A DNA stretch of 64,000 nucleotides from Climacteris rufus (Eukaryota > Chordata > Aves > Passeriformes > Climacteridae), in NCBI GenBank assembly GCA_013398175.1, contig VZRZ01003207.1, positions 78,725 to 142,724 of the forward strand, given 5' to 3'. The position numbers were made by a program, and so were the translations under genes. The notes below the pieces were generated by a model. It worked only from the letters and a program-made list of their open reading frames with translations, was not told the DNA's origin and made no database searches. This document shows, in pieces, positions 37,166-50,205 of this stretch (position 1 is its first letter; the number at the start of each line of letters is the position of its first letter).

Positions 37166-40100
37166 TCCCAGTGCTGATGTCTACAAAATCCAGCACCATT
37201 CCTCACAATCCTTTCCAAGGGTGGATCCATTCCCACTGGTTGAAAGAACTGAATGGAATTTGCCAGAGTGTTGGGAAAACAAGTCCTGATAAAAAGAAAA
37301 CCCACCTAATCTTTCAAGTGCAGCTTTTGGTATAAATCTTTGAGGTTTGGAAAGTCTGATCACAGTTTGAGGGATACCACCACCCTTGCTCTGAGCCTTT
37401 CTCCTTGGGATTGCTACAAAGCAAAGCTTTCCTGCAGCAGCACAAGGCTCCAAATAGTTTGGAATTTGCCAAAACCAGAAAGAGTTGGATATCTCACAAG
37501 AAAAGCTTGGTTTTACTGATCATGTTAAATAGTTTGTCAAGGCAGACTGTGGTGAGTGATAAAGCTGTTGGCCTGTGATCAGTTCTCCTCTCACCAGCAG
37601 GTACTACTCAGGTCAAATGAAATTCTTAAATCAACAGGAATTATTATAAGGAATAAATGTGAATAAATTGTTTCTGATTCTATGAAAACAAAAGGCAAAA
37701 TCTATTTTATTTTTTATTTATAGCTTCCTAAGTGAAATGGAAATTCTATAATTCTTTAAAAATTTAAAAACACAAGTAAATTCCTGTTTTTCATAACTGA
37801 CATTTTCTATTCAAAGCCCAGGGATCTTTTGAGTAACTATTTCCAAGGATTGTGCTCCTGACAAGTTGCATGTTAATACTGATTGAACGGTTCCTATAGG
37901 CAGCAGGAGTCCTCAAGTGTTTTCTTCTAGAAAGAAATTGCAGAGCTTGATATGAAACAAAGAAACCCACAAAAAATTATATTTAGCTGCTCTCTGTATC
38001 ACACAGTTTCATCTCTAGGGAGTTTCTGCCATCACATCTCTAATAGGAGATTTCATGTGAAGTCCTGCGAGTCAAATAATGTCCCACCTACCAAGAGATC
38101 AGAACCAAGAGTCTCCCTTCCCCTACATATAATAATAGTGAGTGTTCATCTGCTGAAAAAAGCAGATAAATTAAAAAACACTGCTTGGGAAATAACCTTT
38201 GGAGCCACTGGAAAAACTCTGAGTTCAATCAACTTTATTTCCAGTACAAAAGCAATTAGATTTTTCCCATCAGAAATCAGATGAAGTAGTAAATTAGGAT
38301 TTGCCAGTGATGGGAATTTTTAACTTGTGGCATAAATAGAATGTTCTTATTATTATTTTCGGCTATGGCCATCTATGTAAATCTCCATTCCAAACACAAT
38401 TCGTGTGAGAAAAAGCTGTATTACAGAGTTATCACAGATACCTACATGTAATTTAAATTTTCCTCCTTTTTTTAAGCAAAAGCTACTTTAACTAAGCTTT
38501 AAACAATAAACAATCAATCCACAAGAACCAACAGATGTGGCTGCTGTTCCATTCACCCAAGACTCCAACTGTACTGAGAAATCTGATTTAAACAACTCCC
38601 AAACCATTTGCATCTCTGCTACTCTCAGAAGGCTACAAGTATTTTTGTGTGTTCAATGATTCCTGAGAAATCAAAACACAAATAAAAATGCCAATTTTAA
38701 ACTGCTTTTTGTACTCACATAGAAAATATTTAATAGCTAATATTAATTAAGAATAAATAAGTTAAAAATAATTTTGCTTGTTACGATGCATCTGGAGCAT
38801 CAAGTTTGGCTCCTGCAGCAACAATTTCAGTGAGGAAACAGTTCAAAATATTTTCTTTCTGTTTTCTTACACAGTGGGCATTTTGAATATGACTCATTTC
38901 TTTCCCAAGTACAGCTCTGACTGCCTGATGAAACTACTTAGGACCCCTTCTTACTTTGACTCCTTCACCATGAACTTTCTTCTTTTTTCTCTGTGATTTA
39001 ATCTGAACTGGTTTAAGGTACAAGTGAATATCAACTCACAGTAAGTCCATGAAATAAAAAGGGTGAGAACTATAATTCCAAGAGAGCTCTGGAATGGCAC
39101 CCGACTCCTGCCCTGCTTCCTCTCCTTCCCTCCCTCTCTGATCCAGGAATAAATTTGCCAAACAGAGAAGGAGGGAAAAGAGAAGATGAATTAGATAAGG
39201 CCACAGATGAGAAAAATTACGACTGGGAATAATTTCTGAATACAATATTGGTTACATAAAATTCAAGATTGGTTCTTAATTAGCACTACAGGAAATATTT
39301 GAAAAGCAAAGCTGCTGGGCTGATCCTGTTTCCTGCAGATAGAGCTTGCTGCTCACATTTATCCATGGATCATTCCTGTTGATTCCTCCTTGGCAGCTGG
39401 AAGTATATTCTGACTGCCTCAAGAGCCTAAAATGTGAGATTCTGTCTGTCAACAGCAACATGATCATCCCATCTACAAGGCCCTGCGGATTCCTTTTCTG
39501 TTTAAATACAGGGATATTTTCTTGATGGACACACAGGTACTACGGACACTTGGATCCAGGTTGGAAACCTGGGTCCCTTCCATCAGCAAAGCACCACTTT
39601 AATCATCTCACTGTGGCTTAAGATGAGTCTATTCAACACAGACAAAAAGCAAGGAGAAAGATGGAATAAATACAGCATTTCTTCTGGCCAGAAATCAAAT
39701 ACTGGTGCTTGAAATGAAATACTGTCATGGAAAAGACTCACTGGGGCATCCCTGCTGCTCCTCAGTGGTGCTGAGAATGAAGCAGAGAGCAAAGGACTGG
39801 GGGCACAGAGATTCCTCCCCACTCCTGATGGCCTCCCAGGGACACAGCAGGGAACCTCAAAAAAGTCCAAACATTTGCCTTCAGACCGCAGGTTTGGGTT
39901 CCTCCTCTTGCAGGCTTAATGATCCCCAATAAAAAGTCAGGAGTGTTATGGGCAGTGGCCCAAAGTCCTGGTTCCAGAGGGAGAAGCTCTCCCCTGAGCC
40001 ATGACCATGGAAAATGCTGAGTGTTGGACCCAAAGCCAACAGCTCCTGCTCCTTCCCGTGAGCCCACACAAATCTGCCCTTCCAAACCAGCCACCTTTTA

Positions 40101-41567
40101 AAAGGTCATGTTGTAAAGCCACTCCATTAAAATAGTCATAAAAGAGTAAACATTAACTTGCAATTTTTCCTTAGGTCTTTCTTACTTCCAGTTGGTATCA
40201 TTCCTCCCAGACCAAGCTGCACCTTATGGATCTGCACATTTATCTTGATGAAAAATCTTTAACTTCTCAGTTTTCAAGGCAGTAACCCAATGTCCTTCCA
40301 TTCAAACAGACCTGCTCCTGGTTCTCCCAGCTCCCTCAGTATCCTGACTGCAGCAATCACATATTATCCATATTATTTGTCACTGACAAAACTACTCCGA
40401 GACATGGTAAAACTGCCATGATAAAGGAAATGAACTTTTCCATGCTTTAATGAATGGGAACTTTTATTCTGTGCAAAGAAGACAAGAGATAAAACTCCAG
40501 GTACAGCCTGGTAAACATTATCTACTGGGTGGGCTCTTGCAAACACTCTGGATAGTCTTGATTGCTTGATTTTCAATCATTATTCCTCAGTGAGGTTCTC
40601 AGGAAATGCAAACAACAAACACTTTCTTAAAAAAGAAACTGAGATAAACCTATGCACAGAACTCCATCAGGGAAAGCTGTCAACTGGCCCCACTCCATGG
40701 GAATTAATGCAAAGGCATCGATTTGTTCTAGGCTAATGATAAGGACTTCTGGTTTAATTTCAGGAGAAGAACTTTCATTTTCTGACTGGCAACCAGAGCT
40801 ATTTATTACACAACCAGAAAGCCAAAGTTCGGCTTTGCAAGTGACTAATCAAAGCCAATCCCTCTCTGTAGGAGAGGAGGGAAAACAAGTCTGGAATGGT
40901 CAACGGCAGTTTGTTAAAATCAAACCCAACTTGTGTCTCACATCCCCTGCCTCCTGCCCACCCTGGAGCAGCTCCATGAGGATTTCAAGCCAGTGCTGAA
41001 GACAGTTTTCCAGAGAGTTGAAAATCACAACAAGTCCAGGGATCACCCTGTTCCTGCACGGACACAAAGTTTTTTCATAGCAACAGGAAACACAAAAAGA
41101 AGAGAAATTCAAACAAAACCACAGCGATGCTGTGAAAAAGACAACAGGAAGACAAGGGAGATCAGCAACAAACTGCTGCTTGTATTCTTCTTCCTTATCT
41201 CTGAGAAATCCTGGAGGATAATGCACATCCACTTCAAGTACCACAGCATCCAGTGGAGTGCTGGCATGGATACACGAGCATGGATACAACTGCTTATCCC
41301 ATTTCCTGGCCCAGAACAGTGTGTCTGAGCACTAACTGTAATATTTGGCACTTGGTTCTCTGTGTTCAAAGAGTTAAGCTATGTCCTATAAAGATAAAAA
41401 TCTCCACTTTTATTACTTTGTACGGCTCCTACCAAATGAGGATCCAGCTGTAATTGTAACATTCCAAGCTCTGAAGGTGCCAAGTTTTACTAACTATAAT
41501 TTAACTGGTCCAGTTGATGCAGTCCAAATTCTTGTTTGGATAATCAGCCTTTGTTTAAATATGGACC

Positions 41568-41583
41568 AAAAAAAAAAAAAAAA
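41568..41583. repeat. Poly(A) run of 16
   Basis: A pure A16 run, possibly a retroposon tail. No element is recognised to its left. Confidence 0.85.
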
Positions 41584-41736
41584 GAAAACCAAGAATGAAA
41601 GAAAGCCCAGGCCAGCATTAGCCTCCAGGCATGTCATGTGAGCTGATTACCCTGCAGCAGTAGCAGACACTCATGCACAAGAGGAGGATTATTTTGCCAG
41701 AATTACTGTTACGGTAACACAGAATCAGAGCTTCTC

Positions 41737-41788
41737 CCCCCAGCCCCCACCCTTTTTCTTTTCTTCCTTTTTTTTTTCCCCCCTCCAC
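41737..41788. repeat. Pyrimidine-rich low-complexity tract
   Basis: C-runs followed by mixed CT, then T9-10 and C6. About 50 bp of nearly pure pyrimidine on plus. Confidence 0.8.
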
Positions 41789-42655
41789 AATTCACAAGTC
41801 TTCTTTCCAAGTTCAAATGAAGTTTAAAGGTGAAAAGGGCAAGAAAGTTTCATGACTGGCTGTTGAAAGAGGGAGAAATAACCAGGGTCTCCAAGTTTGC
41901 GTTTACTAAAAGCTCAACAATTTTGTATTTTGCTGCAATTCATAACCGTACAAATCCCTTTTGTTGGCTCTGTTTGGACTGAAATTAAACACTTGTTAAT
42001 AATTTATAACTTAATATCATTAGAAAATAATAATAACTGTCAAGCGACTACATTCAATGCATAAAGCAAGTTGAGTGGCTCGTTAGATTATCTGTCAAAG
42101 CAACAATTTCTATATATTTTAGCTTATTTCTACTGGGAAGAGTGGTTAAAGAGCCACCCAGCTTGCTTGGAAATAATTTCTCCACCAGCTGGGAACAATT
42201 CCCAAATTGCTGCACCTCACCCACATCCAAGTGATGCTGGCTCACTTTGAAAGCACTCCAGCCTGACTTCAGGAGGTGCCTTAAAAGCGCTGGAGGAGGG
42301 ATGGCCAAGGCCCTTTGCTGCTCACAGACCAAAAATGCATCCCACACTACCCATGGTTTGCTCTACATTTGACATCTCAATGGAAGTGAATCAGTGGCCA
42401 ACAAACCAACTGTTAAAATGAGACATTTAAGAAGAGAAAATTCTGAATTTTTTCTATATTTTGCTCAGGCACCTGAGCTGCACAAAGCACAAGGGGCAGG
42501 CACAAAGCTGGTGCTGCCTTCCCCAGAGCTTAATGAAAATAGGGGAAATACTTGTGTGTGTGAGGGATTTTGGGGAGTAAAACTCACTTGTCACAGGCTG
42601 TGGTTCTTCTTGGAAAGCCATGAGAGTGGCTTTTGGGAAAGATAATGGATAGAAA

Positions 42656-42846
42656 CAGAATCCCAGAATAGTTTGGGTTGGAAGGGACCTTCAAGATCAC
42701 CCAGTGCCACCCCTGCCATGGACAGGAACACCTTCCACTATCCCAGGTTGTTCCAAGCCTTGTCCAACCTGTACCTGGACACTTCCAGGGAAGAATTCCT
42801 TCCCAATATCCCATCTAACCCCACTCTCAGTTTGACATCAAAGACC
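42656..42846 (-). mobile_element. CR1: CR1 LINE 3'-end fragment with an internal deletion
   Basis: On plus, the reverse complement of CR1 starts at the tail: 'acagaatcccagaatagttt', 'gggttggaagggaccttcaa', 'tgccatggacaggaacacc', 'ttccactatcccaggttg' and 'acacttccaggg'. At 42790/42791 it jumps straight to 'aagaattccttcccaatatc' and 'ccactctcagtttgaca', skipping roughly 70 bp that other copies (for example 33741-33920) contain. The copy therefore has an internal deletion. It is non-coding. The tail matches the 297-410 subfamily. Confidence 0.93.
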
Positions 42847-44980
42847 ATCAGACAGCTCACCTATTTTATCAATTTTCTCTTGATGTGAGTACCTGTGGCA
42901 GTTCTATTTTTGTTGTATATTAATTTATGAAGTTGAAAATGTAAAATTTAAGTATACTAAGCAAGAAAGTTGTAAGTTCAGATTAAAACATCAGTGTGAG
43001 TCAGTCTGCCCTGATCCTGAGCTCGTGTAAACTGATTTCAGTCAGTGGTGCCAGAAGAACTGACATTAGTCAGGGGCCTGCTCTTGTTTCCATCTATTTA
43101 TCTGATATAATTTCTAATTTACTTACTGAATAAGTCCTTTCTCTTTTCATTCCTTTCAACTCCAACTCCTTCTCTTGATTTTTCCTTCTGTCCCATTTGC
43201 CTGCAGACTGAAAACTGAACACTCACATCCACAGAGCCACCTCCCCCCACCCTGCATCACCCCTTTTTCTTTCACCACCTCTTCCCTTCCTCACCCTGCC
43301 CTGTTTTCTTCCCATGATTTCTTGTATTTATTATCCACCTTTCTGTAATATTTAAAAGAAGGGGAGAGAAGTTGCAAACACTGCAAGTTATTTACAGCAC
43401 AATTCTCAAAATATTATTTAATATACCTTGAAGTTGAGGAGCTGCCCAATGTCCTTATGTACAAATAGGCTTTGGGGTCCTTCAAAGTGAGCATGCAAAT
43501 AAGAAAGGCAATAAGAGAATTGGTGTTTTATTTATTTTATTTTTAAAGTCTCCCATGCTTTCTCTCAGAAATCAAATGGTGCCTACAGAGGAACCAGAAG
43601 ATACCACTCTGGTTAATGAGAGTAGGTCCTTATAGGCCATAATTAATTTTTTAAATTCTTCAATCATTAGTTAAATGTGGAAGGTTCCCTTTTTTTTTTA
43701 AGTGAATGCTCTCAAACACATGGAAAAAATATAGGAATCGATAAAATTGATCTATAACATATTTTTACTTGAGAAAGGATTACAAGGTTGAATCTTAACA
43801 TTATATACTTAAAACCATTTCTTGTTCCACTGCCTTTACAGTTCCAAAAAAAATGTACATTTTGGAGACAAAGGCCTTTATCCTCTTAAGTGCTGTGGAT
43901 TTCATGCCAATCTCCCAATATAAAGCAGACTTCAGACTCAGACCCAAGAGAAATGGTCTCGGAAAGATTAGATTTTCCACCACAAAATAAAACCCTTGTG
44001 TGGGGAACCACACCAGCTCCAACACCTCCTTCCTCCTAAGGACTTGTTTGACAGGGAGAAGCACCCCCAGCCCAGCCCAGCCCATCCCCTCTCCTCCAAA
44101 TGGAAGTGGTTTGATCATTCCTCTGCTCTGCCAGTTTTTCCACGTGTAAAATTTCCACAATTGTCACATATACCTGAAAATCAATAGATTTTTCTGTTTG
44201 GTTTTTTTTTTCTTATTCTGTATCATTTTGTGACACAGAATAAATTTGCTCTTAATATTTATTTACAAGGTTAATTCTCGCTGGTGATGCAATATAGAGA
44301 AACTCAGTATAAGTGACATGATGAACATAAGGATGAAAAACTCTTTTAAATCAGCAAGTATTTTTAAGACTCACCCATCAAAGGTGTGCACCTCTAACAT
44401 TATATTACACAAAGTTAATTTTGTCAAGTATCTGGTGGCTCAATAAATACAACTTTCTTAAACTACTCACATGGTAGAAAGGTATTTTATCAATTATCTC
44501 CATATTAGAAATCAGATTCTTCAGGATATTTCAAACTCCATTGCCAGCAATAAAGTAGCACAAGCAAGGAAAGGAGAGAAATATAAACTCAAGACAACGT
44601 AGCTGCTGAGGATTAAATTTTAACACCACCAAAACCACACTAAAAAGAATGAATTCAAGAATCAGAAGATTAAAACTACATGTAGTCAGCTTGGGATTGG
44701 TAAACTACAGATGGAGACTTTCTTGACAATACACAGTTTAAATTCTCGTTAGGATATTCTGTGATTAAATACTCCTGCAATTTTTGAGTACATCACTTTT
44801 TTTCCTACCGGCTACTGTAATACAAAAGACATCTCCTGCAAACATAGAACTGGTAAAAAAAAGTGCAAGTAAAAGCCATTTAGGTTTCCAGCAAAGACAT
44901 AAAAGCAAACCAGCTAATGGACATCCAGGGTAGTCAAATCACTCCTGCAAAATCCATTAGTTACTCAAAGTTCTGGAGGG
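42847..44980. other. Noncoding DNA with pyrimidine-rich sequence
   Basis: No gene. The plus strand is pyrimidine-rich from about 43133 to 43320. A T10 run lies at 43690-43699 and a short CCCAG repeat at 44063-44084. It is AT-rich at 43380-43830 and 44170-44530. Confidence 0.5.
44063..44084. repeat. (CCCAG)n short repeat
   Basis: Three CCCAG units and one CCCAT. Too short to mean much. Confidence 0.8.
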
Positions 44981-45014
44981 CTCAGTTTTTACAGTAAAAC
45001 CTGTAAAAACTCAG
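44981..45014. other. Perfect 11-bp inverted repeat (hairpin)
   Basis: AGTTTTTACAG (44984-44994) and CTGTAAAAACT (45001-45011) are exact reverse complements around the 6-nt loop taaaac. After one C-C mismatch, two more pairs (44981-44982 with 45013-45014) extend the stem. The stem is A/T-rich, so the structure is only moderately stable. It might be a transposon-end relic or chance. Confidence 0.6.
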
Positions 45015-46729
45015 TATCCAGTTTCTCTGTTGGGACACTGAGGTGTGAAGATCCAAACGATGCTGGAACTGAACTTGTATATTTGAACCTTTTGAACTCC
45101 ATCTGCCCTTCATAAATTACTTTACCACCAGCTTTAACACGTTTCTAACCCACCGTGCAAGAAAAAGAAGGAATCATTAAAAAAACTGGAAATGGAACTA
45201 ACTTTCTGACACTTCCAGTGGAATTCGTCTTGGTTCAAAAGACAAGCACCTATGGCAGGACTGGGGGATGAGAAAAAGCTCCCAGACAGTGCAGTGAAAT
45301 AACATCTGTTTTCACACTATGAAAACAAAGTGGCAAATCCCCAAACCCAAACCCAAACCCAGTTGAAATGAATGGAAATGGCCCCATACAGGAACAGACA
45401 GTTGCTCCTTTCCATCTGGAAACACCGTCAGATGGAAGCAAATCCCACCAAATTCCCAGCTGGTACAAGAAGTTCATTTTGCACCTCAGACAGGGACGTG
45501 CTGCTGTGGATGGACACGACTTTGTGACCCAGAGGGTGCTCACCACACCCCATCCACAGGCAGACAGAGTCACCCTTCCCCTGAGGGAAGTTCAAATAGT
45601 TCAGAGTTAAAAACTAATCCAACTTCAAGACAATGACAATCAAGGCTCTTAATTAATTTTAGGGTGATTTAAACTGCAGGATGGCAGCTCAGGAGCTCGA
45701 ATGCGGCGTTTCCTGCTTTCCATGGGAAGTGAGGACACTGAGCAGGGCCCTCCTCGCTGATTTGAGAGTGTCAGGGTGTTTACAGACAGTCAATCACTGG
45801 GATTTAGGAGAACTAAGGCTTTAAGTCCAGAAGAATGGAAAGGCTGGTTCCCAAACTAGACAGCACATTATCCTAACCAAACAGATATTCCTTTCTGCTA
45901 TGCCTTCCCTTCCTGCAGAGAGCTCAGCATCCAAAGCTTGCACAGGAGCTCTTCAGCTCCAGTCTTGCTTGCATAACAAGTTTCTTTGGGTTCAGAAAAG
46001 TCACCTAATTATTTTTTTTCCATCTGAGATTTGTCATTTCCAAATGAGGAAACTGCCCATCTTAGAGGAAAGCTAGGAGAATGTGCTTTTGAGAGGACAA
46101 ATAATATAAAAATATTGCTTTTCTCTTTGGATTATAATGTTATCATATTATATCTGGACACTGTATTTCACTTTCTCTTTAAAATGATCTTGCTAAGCAG
46201 CAAAGGGACACAGCAGCTCCCATTTACAGGTCACCTCAGGTCTCCTGAACAAACTATGCCCCAGGGTTTTAGTGAAACTCAGGAATTCCAAAAGCAAAGC
46301 ACATTGCCCTTAGCACATAAAATGCTTCTGATTCACAGAATGACACAAATGTACAAGAAAAAAGGATGTCTGATTATTTTTTGTAATGGATGGCTTTTAG
46401 ATGGGCAGAACACACTCAGGCATTTCTTAAAGCCCCAAACCACGGGTGAGTTCCAACAATGGCCTTGTGTGAAGTGCTACTTGCTTAGCACAAAGACTTG
46501 GAAAAAGAATTTCAGGGGTTGAACTCTGAGTTTTAACCCTGGCCCGAGAATCAGATGCTGCACAAGTGTGTGCTCCTCAGTCCTATGCTGCTGCCACAGC
46601 TCTGTAATCCTCCAGACTGATAAAGTTGTGTGGAATTATTTGATGTTTCAAAAGAAAAGAAATAAAAAGGGAAAATGTCACAACTTTCTGAGTTTTCCCA
46701 TTAAAGTCCATGTCACAGTTTGCCTGTTT
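45015..46729. other. Unique noncoding DNA
   Basis: No recognised gene. A CCCAAA hexamer run lies at 45340-45360. An open frame of 163 codons (plus, 46031-46522) is one of the longest in the window but shows no domain, is AT-rich and has no supportable exon context. I treat it as chance. Confidence 0.45.
45340..45360. repeat. (CCCAAA)3 hexamer repeat
   Basis: Three CCCAAA units and a final CCC. It differs by one base per unit from the vertebrate telomere repeat CCCTAA. It is too short to be called an interstitial telomere. Confidence 0.8.
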
Positions 46730-46840
46730 AAGCAATAGGGAATAAGATACATGAAATCTTATTAAATATGTGCTTGTAATTTATGCAATTACCAGCTCCA
46801 TTAATTATGACTCTGAATGAGATGTTACAACTGAGCATGT
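46730..46840. promoter_or_regulatory. Candidate conserved noncoding stretch
   Basis: This contains attaaatatg, ttgtaatttatgcaattacc and ccattaattatgac: several homeodomain and POU-like words within 90 bases of unique DNA. The regulatory call is inferred from texture alone. Confidence 0.2.
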
Positions 46841-49603
46841 GGACAGTCCAAAGCAGATGAATGAACACAGATGTTAAAAAACATGATCACTAAAAATCAC
46901 GTAATTTAACCTGTTTTACTTCCCACTTGCATGAGCAAAACCTTGTGGTTTTTTATTCCCTCTCCACCAGCACAGACTGGCTTTCTTTTCCTTGCTTCCC
47001 AGCTTGGAAACGAGCCACGTATCATTTACACACTTCAGAGGTTTGGTGGAGCACTTTCTGAGGATCACTTTAGAAAATGGCACCACATTTCGAAGCAGAG
47101 GGACGCAGGTATGAACCTTTAAAAAACAGGCCAGCAGCCAGAGTGGTCATCAATAATTTTTGTTTAAATATATTAACAACATAATTTAGAGCGTTCACAT
47201 AATCCAAGCATCCCCCCATCGTGCATGGGATCTGCAGTCATTACATCTCATCAGCCAGAAAGGATCTACATTTCTGACATTAAACAAACAGTAGACAAGG
47301 CTCCAAACCCAAATCACAGCAACAGCCCCCCTGCCAAACCCAATCCCACAGAATTCAGGAAGCAAAGGTACATCCGAGCTCTTATCCCTTGGAGCTCAGT
47401 GGTTTTGGACTCCCAAGCAGCATCAATAGGTAAATGCCCAGGCTGATCTCCTCTAAGAGCCACGGGTTCATCTGCTGGGGGCCTTACAAAATAGCAGAGA
47501 TCAGTCCTGCCTGATGCAAATGTTAAGTCGTAAGTACAACATTACATAATGTACAACAAAACGTTAATTTACAGGAATCAAATCAAGGCCTTGATGTGCT
47601 ACAACGCACCACCCACACGAGATGGCACAAATGAATGAAATTGTTTTCAAAACACTTCTGTCTGTTATACCATTTTGGTTTATATTTTGTTTCACTCGTT
47701 GATAATCTTGCAGACAAGGAAATCCATGCTGCTGGGGAAGTACTAAATCACACCAAAAGAGCTAAGGTTTTTAGATGAAACAAGAAGCTGATTACACATG
47801 CACTGAGTATACCAGTCACTAAGCGTTTCTGGATTGCAGGGATAAGATACTCTCTTTGCTTATTACTGCCTCCTTGATCCAAAGAGATTTAAGCAACTGT
47901 TTTCAATTAGATGTTTTTAAGCTAGTAAAACTACATCCATAAAGACATATTTATAGAACAACTTAAAACGAGAAGAATTAAAACGACTACAAAACTGATG
48001 AATTCCATTCCCCCACCAACCCCCCCCCGAATCATTTACTGACCATTAACGAGCAAAAAGCACTGCAATTTTAAGAATTAATCCACTGTTGCAAAATTAA
48101 ATCAGATACACTAGGAGGGATAATGACAAACTGGTGGCTCCAGCGTTGTCAGTTTGCGGGTGATACAAGTTCAAGTCGTCTGTGCTAGTGGCCACTCTGT
48201 TGGAACAAACATGAACATAAAAGGGAACATTAAAAGTGCAGCAGCACCAACTGAATCAATTCTGTCACTGAGGACGCAGACTCAGAGTAAGTGGCACAGG
48301 GTAAATATTGCATTTCAGAAATGAGCTGCCCAGTTCCAAGACTGCGAGACCTCAGCGCACGGAAATAAAGGAAGACACAGTAATGGAAGTAAATGAGAGA
48401 GAGAGGATCCTCATTTCCCTCTGAATTCCAGAGCACAAGAGCCTGGCAGTGTGGCTTTGCCACACATGACTGCTTTCAGCCCCGGGAACCTATGACGAAT
48501 ATTCTGAGAGCTCCAGGAACAAAACTGAGCTTTGATAGTTTTCATCCGACAGCTGCTTAAACAAAATTTGCCTAAAACACTCTGCAGCATGTGACTGGAA
48601 ATATTTGCAGGATGAGTCTCCTCATCTCTGGCACTGGAGAACACAGAGCCACGGCAGAGGTTTGGGATGGCTGAGGCAGGGACACCCTCACCTCTGCCAA
48701 AGCAGAGGCATCATTGATCAGCTGCTCACTGACATCTCTATTTTATACCTGACTGGCCCAAGCTGCAGACAAAATCACTGGTAAGGAAAGCCCCACTCCA
48801 GCCCTGCTTCCTCCTGCTGCTAAATCCATCTGAAGAAGCTCAAGGCATCCTAAATTTTATCTTCCCTAAACTCTCCTACAAGCCCAATTTGTTGCAACCT
48901 AAGCACATCATCATGAAAACACTTACAAGCACATTAACAGTGGAGTGACTTGGAGATTCAAATACATCACTTAAACATACATATTTTATACATTTAATAC
49001 CCTTCAGAATCTGGCCATAAATACAAATGGACGTTACAAAGCATGACCCAGAGCCTCAGTTCTCTTCTGCCACTGTGGCTTTGGCCTGGGCACCTGGGGT
49101 GATGGGTGCTGTGCCCAGGACACCTGGGAATCTCCCAGCCCTTGCAGGAAGCACAAAACACATTACATTTTATTTTCCTTTCTTTTTTTTTTAATTAAGC
49201 CCCTGCAGTTTACATTTGCTCCATGTGCTGAAAAAGCATATGCTATATAAGGAAATTTCAGCAATTATTTTACGTGATTTAACCTAGAGTTACACGGTCT
49301 ATTTTTAAGGGAATTCTTCAACCCTGAAGCAAGGAAGTGCCCTTGGGCTATGCAGCACCTTGCCTGTCCCCAGACATGTGGGATCAAAACATATTTGGGA
49401 AAAAAGGAAAGGGGACAGAGAGAATTCAGGTAGTGACACAACCTGTGCAATCAGAGGCTATTTTCTGTTCCATGATGTTAAAAAACCAGCAGCAGTGATG
49501 AATTCATCCCTTAAATCTCTGTATTGATACTGCACACTCCAAATCTGCTTGGACAGGCAGATCTTCACACACCTACTGGAATCACATCGTGCATCCAGAT
49601 GAA
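46841..49603. other. Unique noncoding DNA
   Basis: No gene or repeat that I recognise, apart from a C8-9 run at about 48020 and a T8-9 run near 49183. Short open frames without domains. Confidence 0.5.
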
Positions 49604-49656
49604 CCACAGAATCATTTAGGCTGGAAAAGACCTCTAGGGTCATTGAGTCCAACCAT
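49604..49656 (-). mobile_element. CR1: CR1 LINE tail fragment
   Basis: On plus it reads 'cacagaatcatttaggctgg', 'aaaagacctctagggtcatt' and 'gagtccaacc'. This is the reverse complement of the last ~50 bp of a CR1 copy of the 'ttggaaaagacct' type, like 18983-19185. Similarity stops after 'gtccaacc', so this is a severely truncated insertion. Confidence 0.85.
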
Positions 49657-50205
49657 AAGATGCACAATTACATCAGATTCCCCCTTTTGAATGAATGTGT
49701 CTCTGACTTCTACTTGGTTTTGATCATGTTTCAAACATGTTAAAAAACAAGATTAAAAATAATACATTTTTGTTTATGGGAAATTTGGGAATGACCAGGC
49801 CAATCCATTGCCTTTTATTCACCAAGTGTCTTTCTGCAGGGTAAAGGACGTGTGAAAGAAAGTTACAGGGTAAAACCAAAAGCCAAGTTTCATACAATTA
49901 TATCCAAATTGGCAGAGCAAATCTATGAGATAGAAGTGAACATAAAAGCAAGTGAAATAACACGGACAGAGAGGCAGCAAACAATCTTGCCTAAGGCACA
50001 ACACTAATGCAAGACTAACTTCAAAGCAGCAACTGAACCAGCACAGGTGACAAACAATCTGCATAAAAATAAATCCAAAGCAGCACTGGCTCCTTTTCCT
50101 TCCCTTAGTCAGGAACCAAGCCAACAGAAAGGAAGAGCACACACGGTCACTTGTCATTCTGAAGGGAACCACGGCTGTGGGACATGGCACTTGTCTTGAA
50201 GGATT
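49657..50205. other. Unique noncoding DNA
   Basis: No gene or repeat recognised. A minus-strand open frame of about 123 codons (49819-50190) has a hydrophobic, Cys/Phe-rich composition but no known domain. Confidence 0.45.

Larger units (their letters stand above)
37166..42655. other. Unique noncoding DNA
   Basis: There is no recognisable gene. Simple runs: A16 at 41568-41583 and a pyrimidine run at 41737-41788. An AT-rich stretch lies at 37640-37800 and another at 38650-38780. The ORFs (up to about 131 codons, 40900-41330, both strands) overlap and have no domains. Confidence 0.45.

Noticed and set aside
46031..46522. 163-codon open frame on plus
   Set aside because: The composition is AT-rich, there is no domain, and no splice or promoter context could be supported.
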